Part shown: piece after piece, positions 1 to 9,653 of the stretch
How the letters are laid out: every line of letters begins with the position of its first letter
Numbering within the stretch: position 1 is the stretch's first letter
Source of the DNA: Altererythrobacter aquiaggeris
GTDB lineage: Bacteria; Pseudomonadota; Alphaproteobacteria; Sphingomonadales; Sphingomonadaceae
DNA: 64,000 nt
NCBI RefSeq assembly: GCF_037154015.1
Contig: NZ_JBANRL010000001.1
Location: forward strand, 434,001 to 498,000
Direction of reading: 5' to 3'
The notes under the pieces: model-generated
Database searches by the model: none
What the model was told of the DNA's origin: nothing
What the model saw: only the letters and a program-made list of their open reading frames with translations
Position numbers and translations under genes: made by a program

Positions 1-748
1 TGACCAGGTGGGCAACGATATCGGAGACATCTTTCGGATTGACGAAATCGGTCATGCCGAATTTGCGGCCCCATTCCTCGCGGTCGGGGTTGATATCCAC
101 GCCGACAATCCGGTCGGCGCCCGCCATCTTCGCGCCCTGCAGCACGTTGAGGCCGATCCCGCCAAGGCCGAACACCACCACATTGTCGCCGGGTTTGACC
201 TGCGCCGTATTGACCACCGCGCCCACCCCGGTGGTGACACCGCAGCCGATGTAACAGCTGGTGTTGAACGGGGCGTCTTCGCGGATTTTCGCCAGCGCGA
301 TTTCGGGCAGCACGGTGAAGTTGGAAAAGGTGGAGCAGCCCATGTAGTGGAAAATCGTCTCGCCCTTGTAGCTGAAGCGCGAAGTCCCGTCGGGCATCAG
401 CCCCTTCCCCTGCGTTTCGCGGATCGCGCTGCACAGATTGGTTTTGCCGCTGAGGCACATTTTGCACTGGCGGCATTCGGGCGTGTAAAGCGGGATCACG
501 TGATCGCCGGGCACCAGCGAGGTTACGCCCGCGCCGATCTCGCGCACGATGCCCGCGCCTTCATGGCCCAATATGCTGGGAAACAGGCCCTCGCTGTCGA
601 GCCCGTCCAGCGTATAGGCATCGGTATGGCAAATGCCCGTGGCCATGATTTCGACGAGCACTTCGCCCGCTTTGGGCCCTTCCAGATCCAGCTCGACAAT
701 TTCGAGCGGCTGTTTGGGGGCGAAGGCAACTGCGGCGCGTGTTTTCAT
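1..748 (-). CDS. frmA: S-(hydroxymethyl)glutathione dehydrogenase / class III alcohol dehydrogenase, C-terminus cut by window edge
   Basis: Cytosolic zinc-dependent dehydrogenase of the glutathione-linked formaldehyde detoxification pathway. The first ~249 of roughly 370 residues are visible, starting at ATG 748. Catalytic zinc ligands are visible as C40 (motif [13 protein letters not shown]) and H62 (GHEGAG). The structural zinc cysteines are at about 92, 95, 98 and 106 ([16 protein letters not shown]). The Rossmann glycine motif [14 protein letters not shown] follows. [13 protein letters not shown] is typical of class III enzymes rather than ordinary ethanol dehydrogenases. The gene is transcribed leftward, and its S-formylglutathione hydrolase partner, if present, would lie outside the window. 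Confidence 0.92.
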   Translation of the reverse strand, partial: MKTRAAVAFAPKQPLEIVELDLEGPKAGEVLVEIMATGICHTDAYTLDGLDSEGLFPSILGHEGAGIVREIGAGVTSLVPGDHVIPLYTPECRQCKMCLSGKTNLCSAIRETQGKGLMPDGTSRFSYKGETIFHYMGCSTFSNFTVLPEIALAKIREDAPFNTSCYIGCGVTTGVGAVVNTAQVKPGDNVVVFGLGGIGLNVLQGAKMAGADRIVGVDINPDREEWGRKFGMTDFVNPKDVSDIVAHLV

Positions 749-875
749 GCAGCGTCCCTATCGCGCAAATACGCATCCGCGCAAGCTGCTGCATTCGCAT
801 CCGGCCTTCGTTCATCATTACGTCAGCGAAGATGAATTAGATATCGCTGCGACGTCCCCGCAGGAGGAGGATTTT

Positions 876-1343
876 ATGCGAATCGTATCATTTGGCCGCG
901 CAGCTATGGTAACCGCCGCTTTGGCCGTGTGCGCGCCGCTTCCCGCGTTGGCGCAGGATGCGCCGCCAGCCGATGCACCGCCAGCCGATGCACCGCTGGC
1001 CAATGTGACCGAGCGGCTGGCCGATCCCGCGACGCAGCAGGTTGCCGCCGTAACGCTTTCCACTCTGGTCGAGGCTTTGCTCGATTTGCCGATCGCACCG
1101 CTGGCAAACGCAGTACGCAGCGCCGATCCGGACGCATTGCCCGATATCGATGACAACACCACCGTGCGCCAGCTGGCCGGACCCGATGCCGAAGATGTGC
1201 CGGCTGTCATCCGCGCAGAACTTCCCCGCGCGATGGACATGATGGCGGGAATGGCCGCCGGGTTCGAAGCGCTGCTTCCGGCGCTGAAAGACATGGCCGA
1301 ACAGTTCGAACAATCGGTTGAAGAGGCGCGCAAAGCATCCTGA
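876..1343 (+). CDS. Hypothetical exported protein, 155 aa
   Basis: Start chosen at ATG 876 because a strong ribosome-binding site (aggaggagg, 862-870) precedes it; longer in-frame extensions would run into the divergent dehydrogenase gene. The first ~25 residues are a signal peptide ending ALAQDA. They are followed by a duplicated PPADA tract and a region rich in Ala, Leu, Asp and Pro with no recognised domain. The C-terminus is helical (EQFEQSVEEARKAS). Probably periplasmic; function unknown. Similar small secreted proteins occur in sphingomonads, but I cannot name a family. Confidence 0.75.
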   Translation: MRIVSFGRAAMVTAALAVCAPLPALAQDAPPADAPPADAPLANVTERLADPATQQVAAVTLSTLVEALLDLPIAPLANAVRSADPDALPDIDDNTTVRQLAGPDAEDVPAVIRAELPRAMDMMAGMAAGFEALLPALKDMAEQFEQSVEEARKAS

Positions 1344-1373
1344 TCGCGCTGGACTGGCGCGGCCGCTTGCGGC

Positions 1374-2057
1374 ATGACCGCGCCTATGTGGCAGCTGCAC
1401 CAATTCCCCCTGTGTCCCTTCAGCCGCAAGGTGCGCCTTTTGCTCAGCGAGAAGGGTGTGGGGTACGAGCTTTGGCGTGAAAATCCCTGGGACCAGCGGG
1501 AAGAATTCCAGGACCTGAATCCGGCGGGTAATACGCCTGTGTTGCATAATCCGGACAAGGGCCGGACACTGATCGATAGCCGGGCAATCTGCGAATATTT
1601 CGAAGAGACCGTCGAACAGGCGCCGATGATCAACGGCACCGCAGCAAACCGCGCGGAAATCCGCCGTCTGGTGGCGCTGTTTGACGAGAATTTCTTTCGC
1701 GACGTTACCGGCCCGCTGCTTAACGAGCGGATGAAGAAGCGGATCATTTACCGCGAACCGCCCGATTCACGCGCGTTGCGCGAAGCGATGAAGCTGGCGC
1801 ACGGGCATCTGGATTATATCGATTATCTGATCGATCACCGGGCTTGGCTGGCGGGCGCGCAGATGAGCCTGGCCGATCTGGCTGCTGCCGCGCAAATTTC
1901 GGTTGCCGATTATCTGGGCGGGATCGACTGGTCGGGCCACGAACAATCGCGCGGCTGGTATTCGGTGTTCAAAAGCCGGCCCAGTTTCCGGCCGCTGCTG
2001 TCGGAGCGGATGGAAGTGATCCAGCCGCCGAGCCATTATTCCGATGTGAATGCTTGA
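1374..2057 (+). CDS. Glutathione S-transferase family protein
   Basis: Cytosolic GST-like protein of 227 aa. The N-terminal thioredoxin-fold domain (about residues 5-85) carries a CPFS motif (LHQFPLCPFSRKVRLLL) like that of omega-type and other cysteine-containing GSTs. It also has the cis-proline segment GNTPVLHN and the glutathione-binding IDSRAICEY. An all-helical C-terminal domain with the SLADLAAAAQISVADYL signature follows. The substrate cannot be told from sequence. It lies just downstream of the exported protein on the same strand with no clear ribosome-binding site; an internal Met at residue 5 is an alternative start. Confidence 0.88.
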   Translation: MTAPMWQLHQFPLCPFSRKVRLLLSEKGVGYELWRENPWDQREEFQDLNPAGNTPVLHNPDKGRTLIDSRAICEYFEETVEQAPMINGTAANRAEIRRLVALFDENFFRDVTGPLLNERMKKRIIYREPPDSRALREAMKLAHGHLDYIDYLIDHRAWLAGAQMSLADLAAAAQISVADYLGGIDWSGHEQSRGWYSVFKSRPSFRPLLSERMEVIQPPSHYSDVNA

Positions 2058-2102
2058 GGCTGGCGCCGCATATCCCCATATCTCCCGACAAGGAGATCCC
2101 GC

Positions 2103-2516
2103 ATGACCGACAGCCCCCAGAAAACCGCCCTCACCGACGCCGAATGGCGCGAAAAACTGACGCCGCAGCAATATCATGTCTTGCGCGAAGCCGGCACCGA
2201 ACGGGCATTTACCGGTGAGTATGACGGCAACAAGGCGGCGGGCGAGTATAAATGCGCCGGCTGCGGCACCCCGCTGTTCGAAAGTGACGACAAATTCGAC
2301 AGCGGCTGCGGCTGGCCCAGTTTCGTCAGGCCCGCCGAAGATGAAAACGTGTCTGAAATCCGCGACGTATCACACGGCATGATCCGCACCGAAGTGCGCT
2401 GCGCCAATTGCGAAGGGCATCTGGGGCACGTGTTTCCCGACGGCCCGCGCGACCAGACCGGTCTGCGTTACTGTATCAACAGCGCTGCACTGGACTTCAA
2501 ACCCACAGATGATTGA
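2103..2516 (+). CDS. msrB: Peptide-methionine (R)-S-oxide reductase
   Basis: Repairs the R epimer of methionine sulfoxide in proteins. At 137 aa it is the usual length for a stand-alone MsrB. The structural zinc site is formed by two CxxC pairs (CAGCG and [12 protein letters not shown]). The catalytic cysteine lies in the family motif [11 protein letters not shown] near the C-terminus. ATG 2103 is preceded by a good Shine-Dalgarno sequence (aaggagatcccgc). The S-epimer enzyme MsrA is encoded separately at 15985-16524. Confidence 0.95.
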   Translation: MTDSPQKTALTDAEWREKLTPQQYHVLREAGTERAFTGEYDGNKAAGEYKCAGCGTPLFESDDKFDSGCGWPSFVRPAEDENVSEIRDVSHGMIRTEVRCANCEGHLGHVFPDGPRDQTGLRYCINSAALDFKPTDD

Positions 2517-2571
2517 CGAATTGCCGTTCACGCGCGGTTACAGAGCGCCTATGCACAGGCAATACCTATAA

Positions 2572-4839
2572 GTGGCGAAAGAGGGGCCGCGTAGCCGGAT
2601 GGCAAAACGAGGCGACAGACGCCGCGCGAGTATGCGTAGCAACAGGGAACAGGCCAGACAGGAACGCGGGTTCATGTCGCGCTGGCTGCGGCGGATTTTC
2701 TTCTGGACCACGGGCGCCGCGCTGCTCGGCGCGTTGCTGCTGGTGCTCTCGGTTGCTTTTGCCGCCCGGTCGCTGCCGTCTTATTCGTCGCTCAAAGCCA
2801 CCAATAACGCGCAGACCATCGTGGTGCGCGCACGCGACGGGACCGAGATCGTCTCGCTCGGGCCAAGCTACGGCAAATGGCTCGACAGCCACGAAATCCC
2901 CAATGTGATGAAAGAAGCGATGGTCGCGGTGGAAGACCGCCGTTTCCGGTCGCATTTCGGGGTCGATCCGCTGGGTCTGATGCGGGCGGTGTACAATTCC
3001 GCGACGCAGGGCCACCGGATCCGCGCAACATCCACGATTACGCAGCAGCTTGCGCGCAATCTGTTCCTCAATTCCAACCGCAGCTATGACCGCAAGCTGC
3101 GCGAGGGTGTTCTGGCCCTCGCCATAGAGAGCAAGTTTTCCAAGGAGCAGATCCTCGAATTGTATCTCAACAAGGTCTATTTTGGCGGCGGGGCTTACGG
3201 GGTCGATAGCGCCAGTCGCAAGTTTTTCAGCCATCCTGCCAATGATCTGACCGTCGCCGAAGCTGCGATTATTGCGGGGCTGGTCAAGGCTCCATCGCGC
3301 TATTCGCCAACGGCAGATGTCGATGCCGCTGTGCAGCGCGCCAATATCGTGCTGCGGCTGATGCGCGAACAGGGCCGGATCGGTCCAAGCGAGGCTGCAG
3401 TCGATCCGCAGACCGTGAAAGTGAAGAAAGACACCGGCCAGAATTCGGTGCGGTACTTTACCGACTGGGCTTTGCCGCAGCTCGATATCCTCTTGCCGGA
3501 AACATTCGAGCCGATCGAAGTCTGGACCACCATCGATGTCGGTATGCAGCGCGCAGCAACCGCAGCGGTGGAGGCCAATACGCCCAAGGGCGCGCAGGGC
3601 GCATTGGTCAGTCTGGACCGTGATGGCGCAATTCTGGCGCTGGTGGGCGGCACCGATTACGTGGAATCAAGCTATAACCGGGCAACCAATGCGGTGCGCC
3701 AGCCCGGTTCCGCGTGGAAACTGTTCGTCTATCTGGCCGCACTGGAGGCGGGTTATACGCCCGATGACCGGGTGGTGGATACGCCGGTCACCATCGATGG
3801 CTGGACACCCAAAAACTCCGGCGGAACATTCTCCGGCGAAATCGATATCCGTGCCGCTTTCGCCTATTCCAAGAACACGGTCGCAGCGCAACTGGGCAAC
3901 GAAGTCGGCTTTGGCACCGTTGCCAGCATGGCGCGGCGGTTCGGGATCACGACGCCGATATCGACGTATCCCTCGATGGTGCTGGGCTCCAACGAAGTCC
4001 GCGTGATCGATATGACCCGCGCCTTTGCCGCAGTCAGCGCGGGTGGCCGATCGGTTGAACCCTATGGTATCCTGAAGGTCGAAACCGCCAGCGGCGAAAC
4101 CATCTACGAACATGAAAAGGCCCGCGTATCGCAGCTTGTGCCCGATTACGTCGCGGCGGGAATTACCGATCTGCTGCAAACATCCGTGAACACCGGCACG
4201 GGCCGCGCGGCGCAAATCGGGCGGCCTGTTGCGGGCAAGACCGGAACCACCAATTCCAACAAGGACGGCTGGTTCCTGGGATTTTCCAGCGGCATCACGA
4301 CAGGCGTCTGGATGGGCCGCGACGATGCCAAACGGGTCGATGGTTTGCAGGGCGGGCGGGCGCCGGCGCAGGCCTTCGCCGCCTTCATGCGTTATGCAGT
4401 CAAGGATCGTCCGGTCGAAAGGTTCGACACCGATATCAAGCTCCCCGAATGGCAGCTCGAGCCGGATGACGAGCATCTGTATGGCGATCCGGACGACTAT
4501 TATTTCATCGACGAGCAAGGCAATCTGATCGAACCGGGCGGTCCCGACCCCGCGCGCGAAGTGCCGTTTGATCCCGATGGCGAGTTGCCGCGGGTGATTT
4601 ATCCCGACGGCCGCGAGGGTGTGGTTGTCAGACCGTCCGCAAATCCGCCGTCCGCGCAGCCCGGCGTCACAAGACCCGGTCAGATACGGCAACAGATACC
4701 GGGCCAGAGACCCGGCCAGACGCCCGGCCAGCAGCGGCAAAATCCGCGCCAGCAGGCCTTGCCGCCGCAGCCCAAAGCGCCGCAAGCGGCCAGCGACGAT
4801 TTTCTGGAGCGGGCGACGGGCAACACGGACCCGCCCTGA
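2572..4839 (+). CDS. PBP1A-family class A penicillin-binding protein (glycosyltransferase/transpeptidase)
   Basis: Bifunctional peptidoglycan synthase of 755 aa, anchored in the inner membrane with its catalytic domains in the periplasm. A basic N-terminus and one membrane segment (about residues 40-62) precede the GT51 domain (EDRRFRSHFG near residue 120; TITQQLARNLFL). The transpeptidase has the three active-site motifs: S380-A-W-K383, S433-K-N, and K556-T-G-T. The tail after residue ~660 is rich in Pro, Gln and Arg and looks disordered. The reading frame opens with GTG 2572; ATG 2599 behind gaggggcc is an equally plausible start. It stands alone and is followed by a strong terminator. Confidence 0.94.
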   Translation: MAKEGPRSRMAKRGDRRRASMRSNREQARQERGFMSRWLRRIFFWTTGAALLGALLLVLSVAFAARSLPSYSSLKATNNAQTIVVRARDGTEIVSLGPSYGKWLDSHEIPNVMKEAMVAVEDRRFRSHFGVDPLGLMRAVYNSATQGHRIRATSTITQQLARNLFLNSNRSYDRKLREGVLALAIESKFSKEQILELYLNKVYFGGGAYGVDSASRKFFSHPANDLTVAEAAIIAGLVKAPSRYSPTADVDAAVQRANIVLRLMREQGRIGPSEAAVDPQTVKVKKDTGQNSVRYFTDWALPQLDILLPETFEPIEVWTTIDVGMQRAATAAVEANTPKGAQGALVSLDRDGAILALVGGTDYVESSYNRATNAVRQPGSAWKLFVYLAALEAGYTPDDRVVDTPVTIDGWTPKNSGGTFSGEIDIRAAFAYSKNTVAAQLGNEVGFGTVASMARRFGITTPISTYPSMVLGSNEVRVIDMTRAFAAVSAGGRSVEPYGILKVETASGETIYEHEKARVSQLVPDYVAAGITDLLQTSVNTGTGRAAQIGRPVAGKTGTTNSNKDGWFLGFSSGITTGVWMGRDDAKRVDGLQGGRAPAQAFAAFMRYAVKDRPVERFDTDIKLPEWQLEPDDEHLYGDPDDYYFIDEQGNLIEPGGPDPAREVPFDPDGELPRVIYPDGREGVVVRPSANPPSAQPGVTRPGQIRQQIPGQRPGQTPGQQRQNPRQQALPPQPKAPQAASDDFLERATGNTDPP

Positions 4840-4890
4840 CGGGTCATGCGCCGGATATCTCGAGCGCAAAGACCGCACCGGGACCAAAGA

Positions 4891-4930
4891 AAAGCCCCGG
4901 CTCCCTTCAGACAGGAGCCGGGGCTTTTTT
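4891..4930. terminator. Bidirectional rho-independent terminator
   Basis: An almost perfect 12-bp GC-rich stem (agccccggctcc / ggagccggggct) with an 8-base loop is flanked by an A run on the left and a T run on the right. It lies between the convergent PBP gene and the degP-like gene and can end transcription from both sides. Confidence 0.9.
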
Positions 4931-4956
4931 ATCGCCGGTGTTTCAACGCGGCGGTA

Positions 4957-6477
4957 TCACCGCATCCGGACTGCAACATATTGCGCCGGTCCGCCGCGCC
5001 GTTTGATGCGCAGCAAAACGGCTTCGCGCCCTGCGCTGCGGGCAGTTGCAACCGCGCCGTCCAGATCGTCAGCCGTTTTGATGTCCTTGTTGTTGGCGGA
5101 AAGAATGATGTCGCCGCGCCGCAAACCCTTGGTGCTGGCATCCGAGGTCGGATCGACAGCACCGATCACCAGCCCTTGCGTATCGGCCTCGACACCCAGC
5201 TGGCGGGCGATACGCGGATTGATCGGCAGCACTTGCAGCCCCAGCGCATCATCCACCTTGCCATCATCGATGGTGGGTTCGTCTTCCGGTGAATTCTCGT
5301 CGCCGCCAAACATCTGCGACTGGCGCAGTTCTTCTGCCGACGGACGCTTTGCCACGCGCACGTTCAACCGTTTCAGGTCACCGTCGCGGTACAGTTCCAC
5401 CGGTATCGATGTGCCCGGCGCGATATTTGCCACGATATACGACAGGGTCTGGTCCGTCGTCACTTCGCGGTTGTTGATTTTCACGACCACATCGCCGGCA
5501 CGGATACCGCCCTTATCGGCGGCGCCATCAGGTTCGACCGCCGCGATAAATTCGCCGCGATCGTCATCCAGACCCAGCGCATCGGCCAGATCATCGCTGA
5601 GCGGACGGATTTGCACACCCAGGAAACCGCGTTCGATCTCGCGCCCCGCTTTCAGCTTGTCCACAATCGGGCTGGCGATATCTGCCGGGATGGCAAAACC
5701 GATGCCCACACTGCCGCCTGATGGCGAGAAGATCGCGTTGTTGATGCCGATGACGTTGCCTTGCATATCGAACATCGGACCGCCCGAATTGCCGCGATTG
5801 ATGCTGGCGTCGGTCTGGATGTAGCGATCATAGGCGCCGCCGGTGCCGGTGTTGCGCAGCACCGATGATACGATGCCCGAAGTCACCGTACCGCCAAGGC
5901 CGAAGGGGTTGCCGATGGCAATCACCCAGTCACCAACCCGCGCTTCGCCCGAATTGCCGAACTTTACGAAGGGGAACGGGCTGCCGCGCTCGATCTTGAG
6001 CACTGCCAGATCGGAATCAGCGTCCGCACCGACCAGTTCGGCAGGATATTCCTTGCCATCGGGCATGGTGACAGTGATTTCCTCGACTGTCGCGCGGCCA
6101 CTGGGCGCGACGACATGATTATTCGTTACCACATAGCCATCGGCGCTGATGATGAAGCCCGAACCCAGCGATTGGGCCTGCCGCGTCTGGGGCTGGTTGC
6201 CGCGATTGCCGAATAATTCGGCAAACGGTGTGCCGGCAAAGGGATTGGCGTCCACTTCGACGCGCTGGCGGGTCGAGATATTGACGACCGCCGGCTGGAG
6301 CTGCTCGGTCAGATCCGCAAAGCTGGCGGGCGCCCCGGCACGCGGGACCGCACCGGCAATGCGCATATTTTCGTTCTGGGCAACTTGCGCGCCGGCGGGG
6401 AAGCCGGTCGCCAGAGTTACAGCCGCGCCGCCGAGCAGCAGGGCTGTCGAAATTCCATAAGCATAACGCACAGGCAC
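4957..6477 (-). CDS. degP: Do/DegP-family periplasmic serine protease
   Basis: HtrA-type protease and chaperone of the periplasm, 506 aa. A signal peptide of ~33 residues is followed by a trypsin-like domain with the catalytic triad H121 (TNNHVV), D156 (DSDLAVLKI) and S231 (NRGNSGGPMF). Two PDZ domains follow: PDZ1 from about residue 285 (GFLGVQIRPLSDDLADALGL) and PDZ2 from about 410 to the end. Two PDZ domains and the signal peptide place it in the Do (DegP/MucD) group rather than DegS. It is separated from hflC by about 140 bp, so it may share their leftward transcript; the three act in envelope quality control in other bacteria. Confidence 0.94.
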   Translation of the reverse strand: MPVRYAYGISTALLLGGAAVTLATGFPAGAQVAQNENMRIAGAVPRAGAPASFADLTEQLQPAVVNISTRQRVEVDANPFAGTPFAELFGNRGNQPQTRQAQSLGSGFIISADGYVVTNNHVVAPSGRATVEEITVTMPDGKEYPAELVGADADSDLAVLKIERGSPFPFVKFGNSGEARVGDWVIAIGNPFGLGGTVTSGIVSSVLRNTGTGGAYDRYIQTDASINRGNSGGPMFDMQGNVIGINNAIFSPSGGSVGIGFAIPADIASPIVDKLKAGREIERGFLGVQIRPLSDDLADALGLDDDRGEFIAAVEPDGAADKGGIRAGDVVVKINNREVTTDQTLSYIVANIAPGTSIPVELYRDGDLKRLNVRVAKRPSAEELRQSQMFGGDENSPEDEPTIDDGKVDDALGLQVLPINPRIARQLGVEADTQGLVIGAVDPTSDASTKGLRRGDIILSANNKDIKTADDLDGAVATARSAGREAVLLRIKRRGGPAQYVAVRMR

Positions 6478-6615
6478 ATATCCTCTTGATCAGATCGTCA
6501 GGGACGCGATTACGTCCGTAATTATTCCCCCGTATTCACCCCATTCGGGCTGAACATTCATTGAATAACGCAGATGTCCGGCACAACCGTCCGACCAGCC
6601 GCTGATGCAGACCGA

Positions 6616-7473
6616 TCAGCGGCGACCGCGGAACTGGCGCATATATTCATTGTCCTGCCCGATAATTATGCTGCTTTCCCCTTTGTCCTTACCCGGGGCA
6701 AAGGTCTGGTCATAACTTTGCATGGCGCGGTAGAAATCGTAGAATTCCGGATCCTTGCCATAACTGTCGGCATAAATCCGCGCCGCTTCGGCATCCGCTT
6801 CGGCGCGGATGATCTGGGCATTTTTCTGGCCCTGCGCACGGATCGTCTGCGCCTCGCGCTGACGGTCGGTTTCCATCCGCGTAAACGCGGCAGCCAGCGG
6901 TGCGCCTTCGGGCAGATCGGTCCGTTTGATCCGCACATCGACGACCTGCGCGCCGTAATCGCGCGCCTCCTCGTCCATCTTGCGGGTGATATTGGTCATT
7001 GCAGTGCCGCGTTCGGCAGTGAGCATCGCGGCAAATGTGCGGCGGCCCAGTTCCTGCCGGACGACAGAGTTCAGAATCGGTTCGAGCTGTGCGCGCAGGC
7101 CCTTGGTCGTGCCCGCACGCTCGACCATCAGCACCGGATCGATGACGCGGAAGCGCGCATAGGCATCGACCTGCAGGCGCTGCTGGTCGCTGGAGAGAAC
7201 CTGTTCGCGCTGCATATCCAGATCGAGGATCCGTTTATCGACATATTCGACCCGTTCGAGCACCGGAATCCGCCACTGGACCCCGGCACCGGTCTGCCCG
7301 AACGGAACATCAGGACGGAAGCGGTTGACCACGCGTACCGGCTCACCCGTACGGATCACCACGCCTTGCTGCGTTTCAGGAACGATAATGATGCACGACA
7401 GCGCCGCAATCAGCGCCACGCCAACCGCGATTACGGATGTCTTATGATCTCGCCAAAGATTGGTCATGATCAC
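6616..7473 (-). CDS. hflC: HflC, SPFH-domain subunit of the HflKC complex
   Basis: Inner-membrane protein of 285 aa that, with HflK, forms the cage around the FtsH protease. One N-terminal membrane segment (about residues 12-30) is followed by an SPFH/band-7 domain (VRIKRTDLPEG, RQREAQTIRAQGQKNAQ). The start codon overlaps the hflK stop by 4 bp (ATGA), so translation is coupled. An 8-bp inverted repeat at 6599-6622 covers the stop codon but has no T run. Confidence 0.94.
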   Translation of the reverse strand: MIMTNLWRDHKTSVIAVGVALIAALSCIIIVPETQQGVVIRTGEPVRVVNRFRPDVPFGQTGAGVQWRIPVLERVEYVDKRILDLDMQREQVLSSDQQRLQVDAYARFRVIDPVLMVERAGTTKGLRAQLEPILNSVVRQELGRRTFAAMLTAERGTAMTNITRKMDEEARDYGAQVVDVRIKRTDLPEGAPLAAAFTRMETDRQREAQTIRAQGQKNAQIIRAEADAEAARIYADSYGKDPEFYDFYRAMQSYDQTFAPGKDKGESSIIIGQDNEYMRQFRGRR

Positions 7474-8603
7474 TGGCCCTCCGTACTGGTCGCAGATTGT
7501 TGCGCACGTTTTCTGATTTCCGGCAGCGGAAGATACGTCTGGACGCCCCCGGATTCGACGATGGTCTTGTCGGTTTGCGAAAGAACCCGCTCCATCGTCT
7601 CGTAATACAGCCTCCGCCGGGTCACTTCAGGTGCCTGGCGATACTGTTCGTACACCTTGTCGAACGCGGCGGTATCACCTTCCGCGCGGGCAAGTATCTG
7701 CTGCTCGACACCGCGCGCACGGTTGATCGCGGCATTGGCATCCTGTTCGGCCACCGAAACATCCTTGAACGCCTCGACCACTTCGGCGGGCGGATCGGTT
7801 TCTTCGATGTCGATACCCAGAACGCTTACGCCTGCCCGGTAGGCATCAAGAATGCCCTGCATCCGCACGCGGACCCGGTCCTGTATCTGTGCGCGGCCCG
7901 CGCCGCTGAACGTCGCGTCGAGCGTTTGTTCGGCAACCGATGCGCGCATCGCGGCTTCGGCCACTTCGATGACGGTTTGTTCGGGTTCTGCCAGCTGGAA
8001 ACGGAACTGTTTCAAGTCCTTGATCCGGTAGCGGATCTTATATTGCAGATCGACCAGATTCTGGTCGCCGGTGAGGATGAGCTTTTCGGTACCCTCTTCC
8101 GGTATGCGGATCGACTGGACGGTTGTCACATCGTCGATATAGACCTGCTGGATCGGCGAAGGGAGCGTGATGGAAATGCCCGGACCGATGGTGCGCGAAT
8201 ATTTGCCGAAGGTCGTGACGATGCCTTCTTCCTCGGGTTCGACCTGATGAAAACCGGTCATGAAAACCCACAGGGCCACAAATCCGATCGCGATGACGGG
8301 AAACCAGCTCTTGCCGCCGGGGCGAGGGGGCATCTTGAAGCCGCCGCCACTGCCGCCGCCGCGGCGGCGCGGTCCTTCGGGACCACGGTTTTTGAAAATA
8401 TCCTCGATATTGGCCGACCGTTTGCCTTCGCCGCCACCGGGTAGCCAGGGGTTGCGCGGGCCGGAACTTTTGCCCCTGTCCTTGCCGCTGTCGCCACCCG
8501 ATCCGGAATCGTCACCCGATCCCCCTCCCGATCCCCAGGGGCTGCCTTTTTTACCAGCCATAGCTAGTGCGATCTGGTTGCGGAAACCGTCCAAAATTCT
8601 CAT
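7470..8603 (-). CDS. hflK: HflK, SPFH-domain subunit of the HflKC complex
   Basis: Partner of HflC in the FtsH-associated membrane complex, 377 aa. The N-terminal cytoplasmic part is low-complexity and rich in Gly, Ser and Asp (about residues 15-90). A membrane segment (VIAIGFVALWVFMTGF) and an SPFH domain with FQLAEPEQTV and DVSVAEQDANAAINRARG follow. ATG 8603 was chosen because AAAGAGGTC lies directly upstream on the minus strand; an internal ATG at 8561 is the other candidate. An open frame continues further upstream but would overlap the divergent mrp gene. The 73-bp gap to mrp must hold both promoters. Confidence 0.92.
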   Translation of the reverse strand: MRILDGFRNQIALAMAGKKGSPWGSGGGSGDDSGSGGDSGKDRGKSSGPRNPWLPGGGEGKRSANIEDIFKNRGPEGPRRRGGGSGGGFKMPPRPGGKSWFPVIAIGFVALWVFMTGFHQVEPEEEGIVTTFGKYSRTIGPGISITLPSPIQQVYIDDVTTVQSIRIPEEGTEKLILTGDQNLVDLQYKIRYRIKDLKQFRFQLAEPEQTVIEVAEAAMRASVAEQTLDATFSGAGRAQIQDRVRVRMQGILDAYRAGVSVLGIDIEETDPPAEVVEAFKDVSVAEQDANAAINRARGVEQQILARAEGDTAAFDKVYEQYRQAPEVTRRRLYYETMERVLSQTDKTIVESGGVQTYLPLPEIRKRAQQSATSTEGQ

Positions 8604-8676
8604 GACCTCTTTATAGGTACGGGTTTCACGGAAAAACAGGGTCTCCCGCACGATTTTCCTGCTACAGGCACGATCA

Positions 8677-9651
8677 ATGACACTCGACGACATAAAAAAG
8701 CGCCTGCCCGAAGTGATTGCCGAGCGGGTGCAATCCGCAAAAGTGGTCGATGGTATCGCGGCGGTTATCCTTGATTCCGCCGGCCTGTCCGAAGAACAAC
8801 GCGGCGCGGTCGAACGTGGTACGAAGCAGGCACTGGCCGCTGACGACGCCATCACGGAAGTTCGCGTGGCAATGGTTGCCAGCCGCGAAGCCGCCAAGCC
8901 GCCGCCGCGCATAATCGCGGTGGGTTCGGGCAAGGGCGGGGTGGGTAAATCCACGCTGACCGCCAATCTGGCGGTGGCGCTGGCGAAAACGGGCCGCAAG
9001 GTCGGGATTGTCGATGCCGATGTGTACGGGCCCAGCCAGCCGACATTGCTGGGCGCCAAAGCCAAACCGGTTGCCGAAAACGAGAAGCTGACCCCTGTGC
9101 CAAGTGCTGCGGGCATACCGGTGTTGTCGATGGGCCAGCTGGTCGAACCGGGCAAGGCGCTGGCATGGCGCGGTCCGATGGCCGGCAATGCGATGGGCCA
9201 GTTGATCGATGCCAATTGGGGCGACACGCAACTGCTGCTGGTCGATCTGCCGCCGGGAACGGGCGATGTTCAGTTATCACTATTGGCCAAGTTCAAGCCT
9301 GCCGGGGCGATTATCGTTTCCACGCCGCAGGATCTGGCGCTGATCGATGCGCAGCGCGCGGCACAATTGTTTGAACATAGCGAAGTGCCGATTATCGGGC
9401 TGGTTGAAAATATGTCGGGTTATGAATGTCCGCATTGCCACAAAACCAGCGATCCTTTCGGGCGGGGCGGCGTGGAAAATGCCGCTGCCGCAACCGGAAT
9501 ACCGTTTCTCGGGCGGATCCCGCTGACCATGGCCATCCGCGAAGCCAGCGATGCGGGATTGCCGCCTGCTGCGGGCGCGGGTGAGGCTGGCGAGCCGTTT
9601 ATCGCGATCGCGCAAAAACTTTCGAACTGGCTGGACAAGGGGCAGGCCTGA
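8677..9651 (+). CDS. apbC: Mrp/ApbC-family iron-sulfur cluster carrier ATPase
   Basis: Cytosolic P-loop ATPase of 324 aa that carries Fe-S clusters to apoproteins. An N-terminal MIP18-like (DUF59) region spans about residues 1-65. The deviant Walker A motif GSGKGGVGKST is at about residues 83-93, with VDLPPGTGDVQLSL and DADVYGPSQPT following. The cluster-binding CxxC is in YECPHCHKTS. It is divergent from hflKC and 2 bp ahead of the molybdopterin gene, suggesting a shared transcript. Confidence 0.93.
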   Translation: MTLDDIKKRLPEVIAERVQSAKVVDGIAAVILDSAGLSEEQRGAVERGTKQALAADDAITEVRVAMVASREAAKPPPRIIAVGSGKGGVGKSTLTANLAVALAKTGRKVGIVDADVYGPSQPTLLGAKAKPVAENEKLTPVPSAAGIPVLSMGQLVEPGKALAWRGPMAGNAMGQLIDANWGDTQLLLVDLPPGTGDVQLSLLAKFKPAGAIIVSTPQDLALIDAQRAAQLFEHSEVPIIGLVENMSGYECPHCHKTSDPFGRGGVENAAAATGIPFLGRIPLTMAIREASDAGLPPAAGAGEAGEPFIAIAQKLSNWLDKGQA

Positions 9652-9653
9652 GC

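Noticed and set aside
754-760. GTCCCTA half-site before the alcohol dehydrogenase, and a similar one at 46123-46129
   Set aside because: A 7-base word is expected several times by chance in 64 kb; no second arm is present.
8-835. Long rightward open frame of 275 codons
   Set aside because: It is antisense to the alcohol dehydrogenase, whose zinc and nucleotide motifs are clear on the minus strand.
818-1747. Leftward open frame across the exported protein and the GST gene
   Set aside because: Low-complexity Ser/Arg-rich translation, and it covers two better-supported rightward genes.
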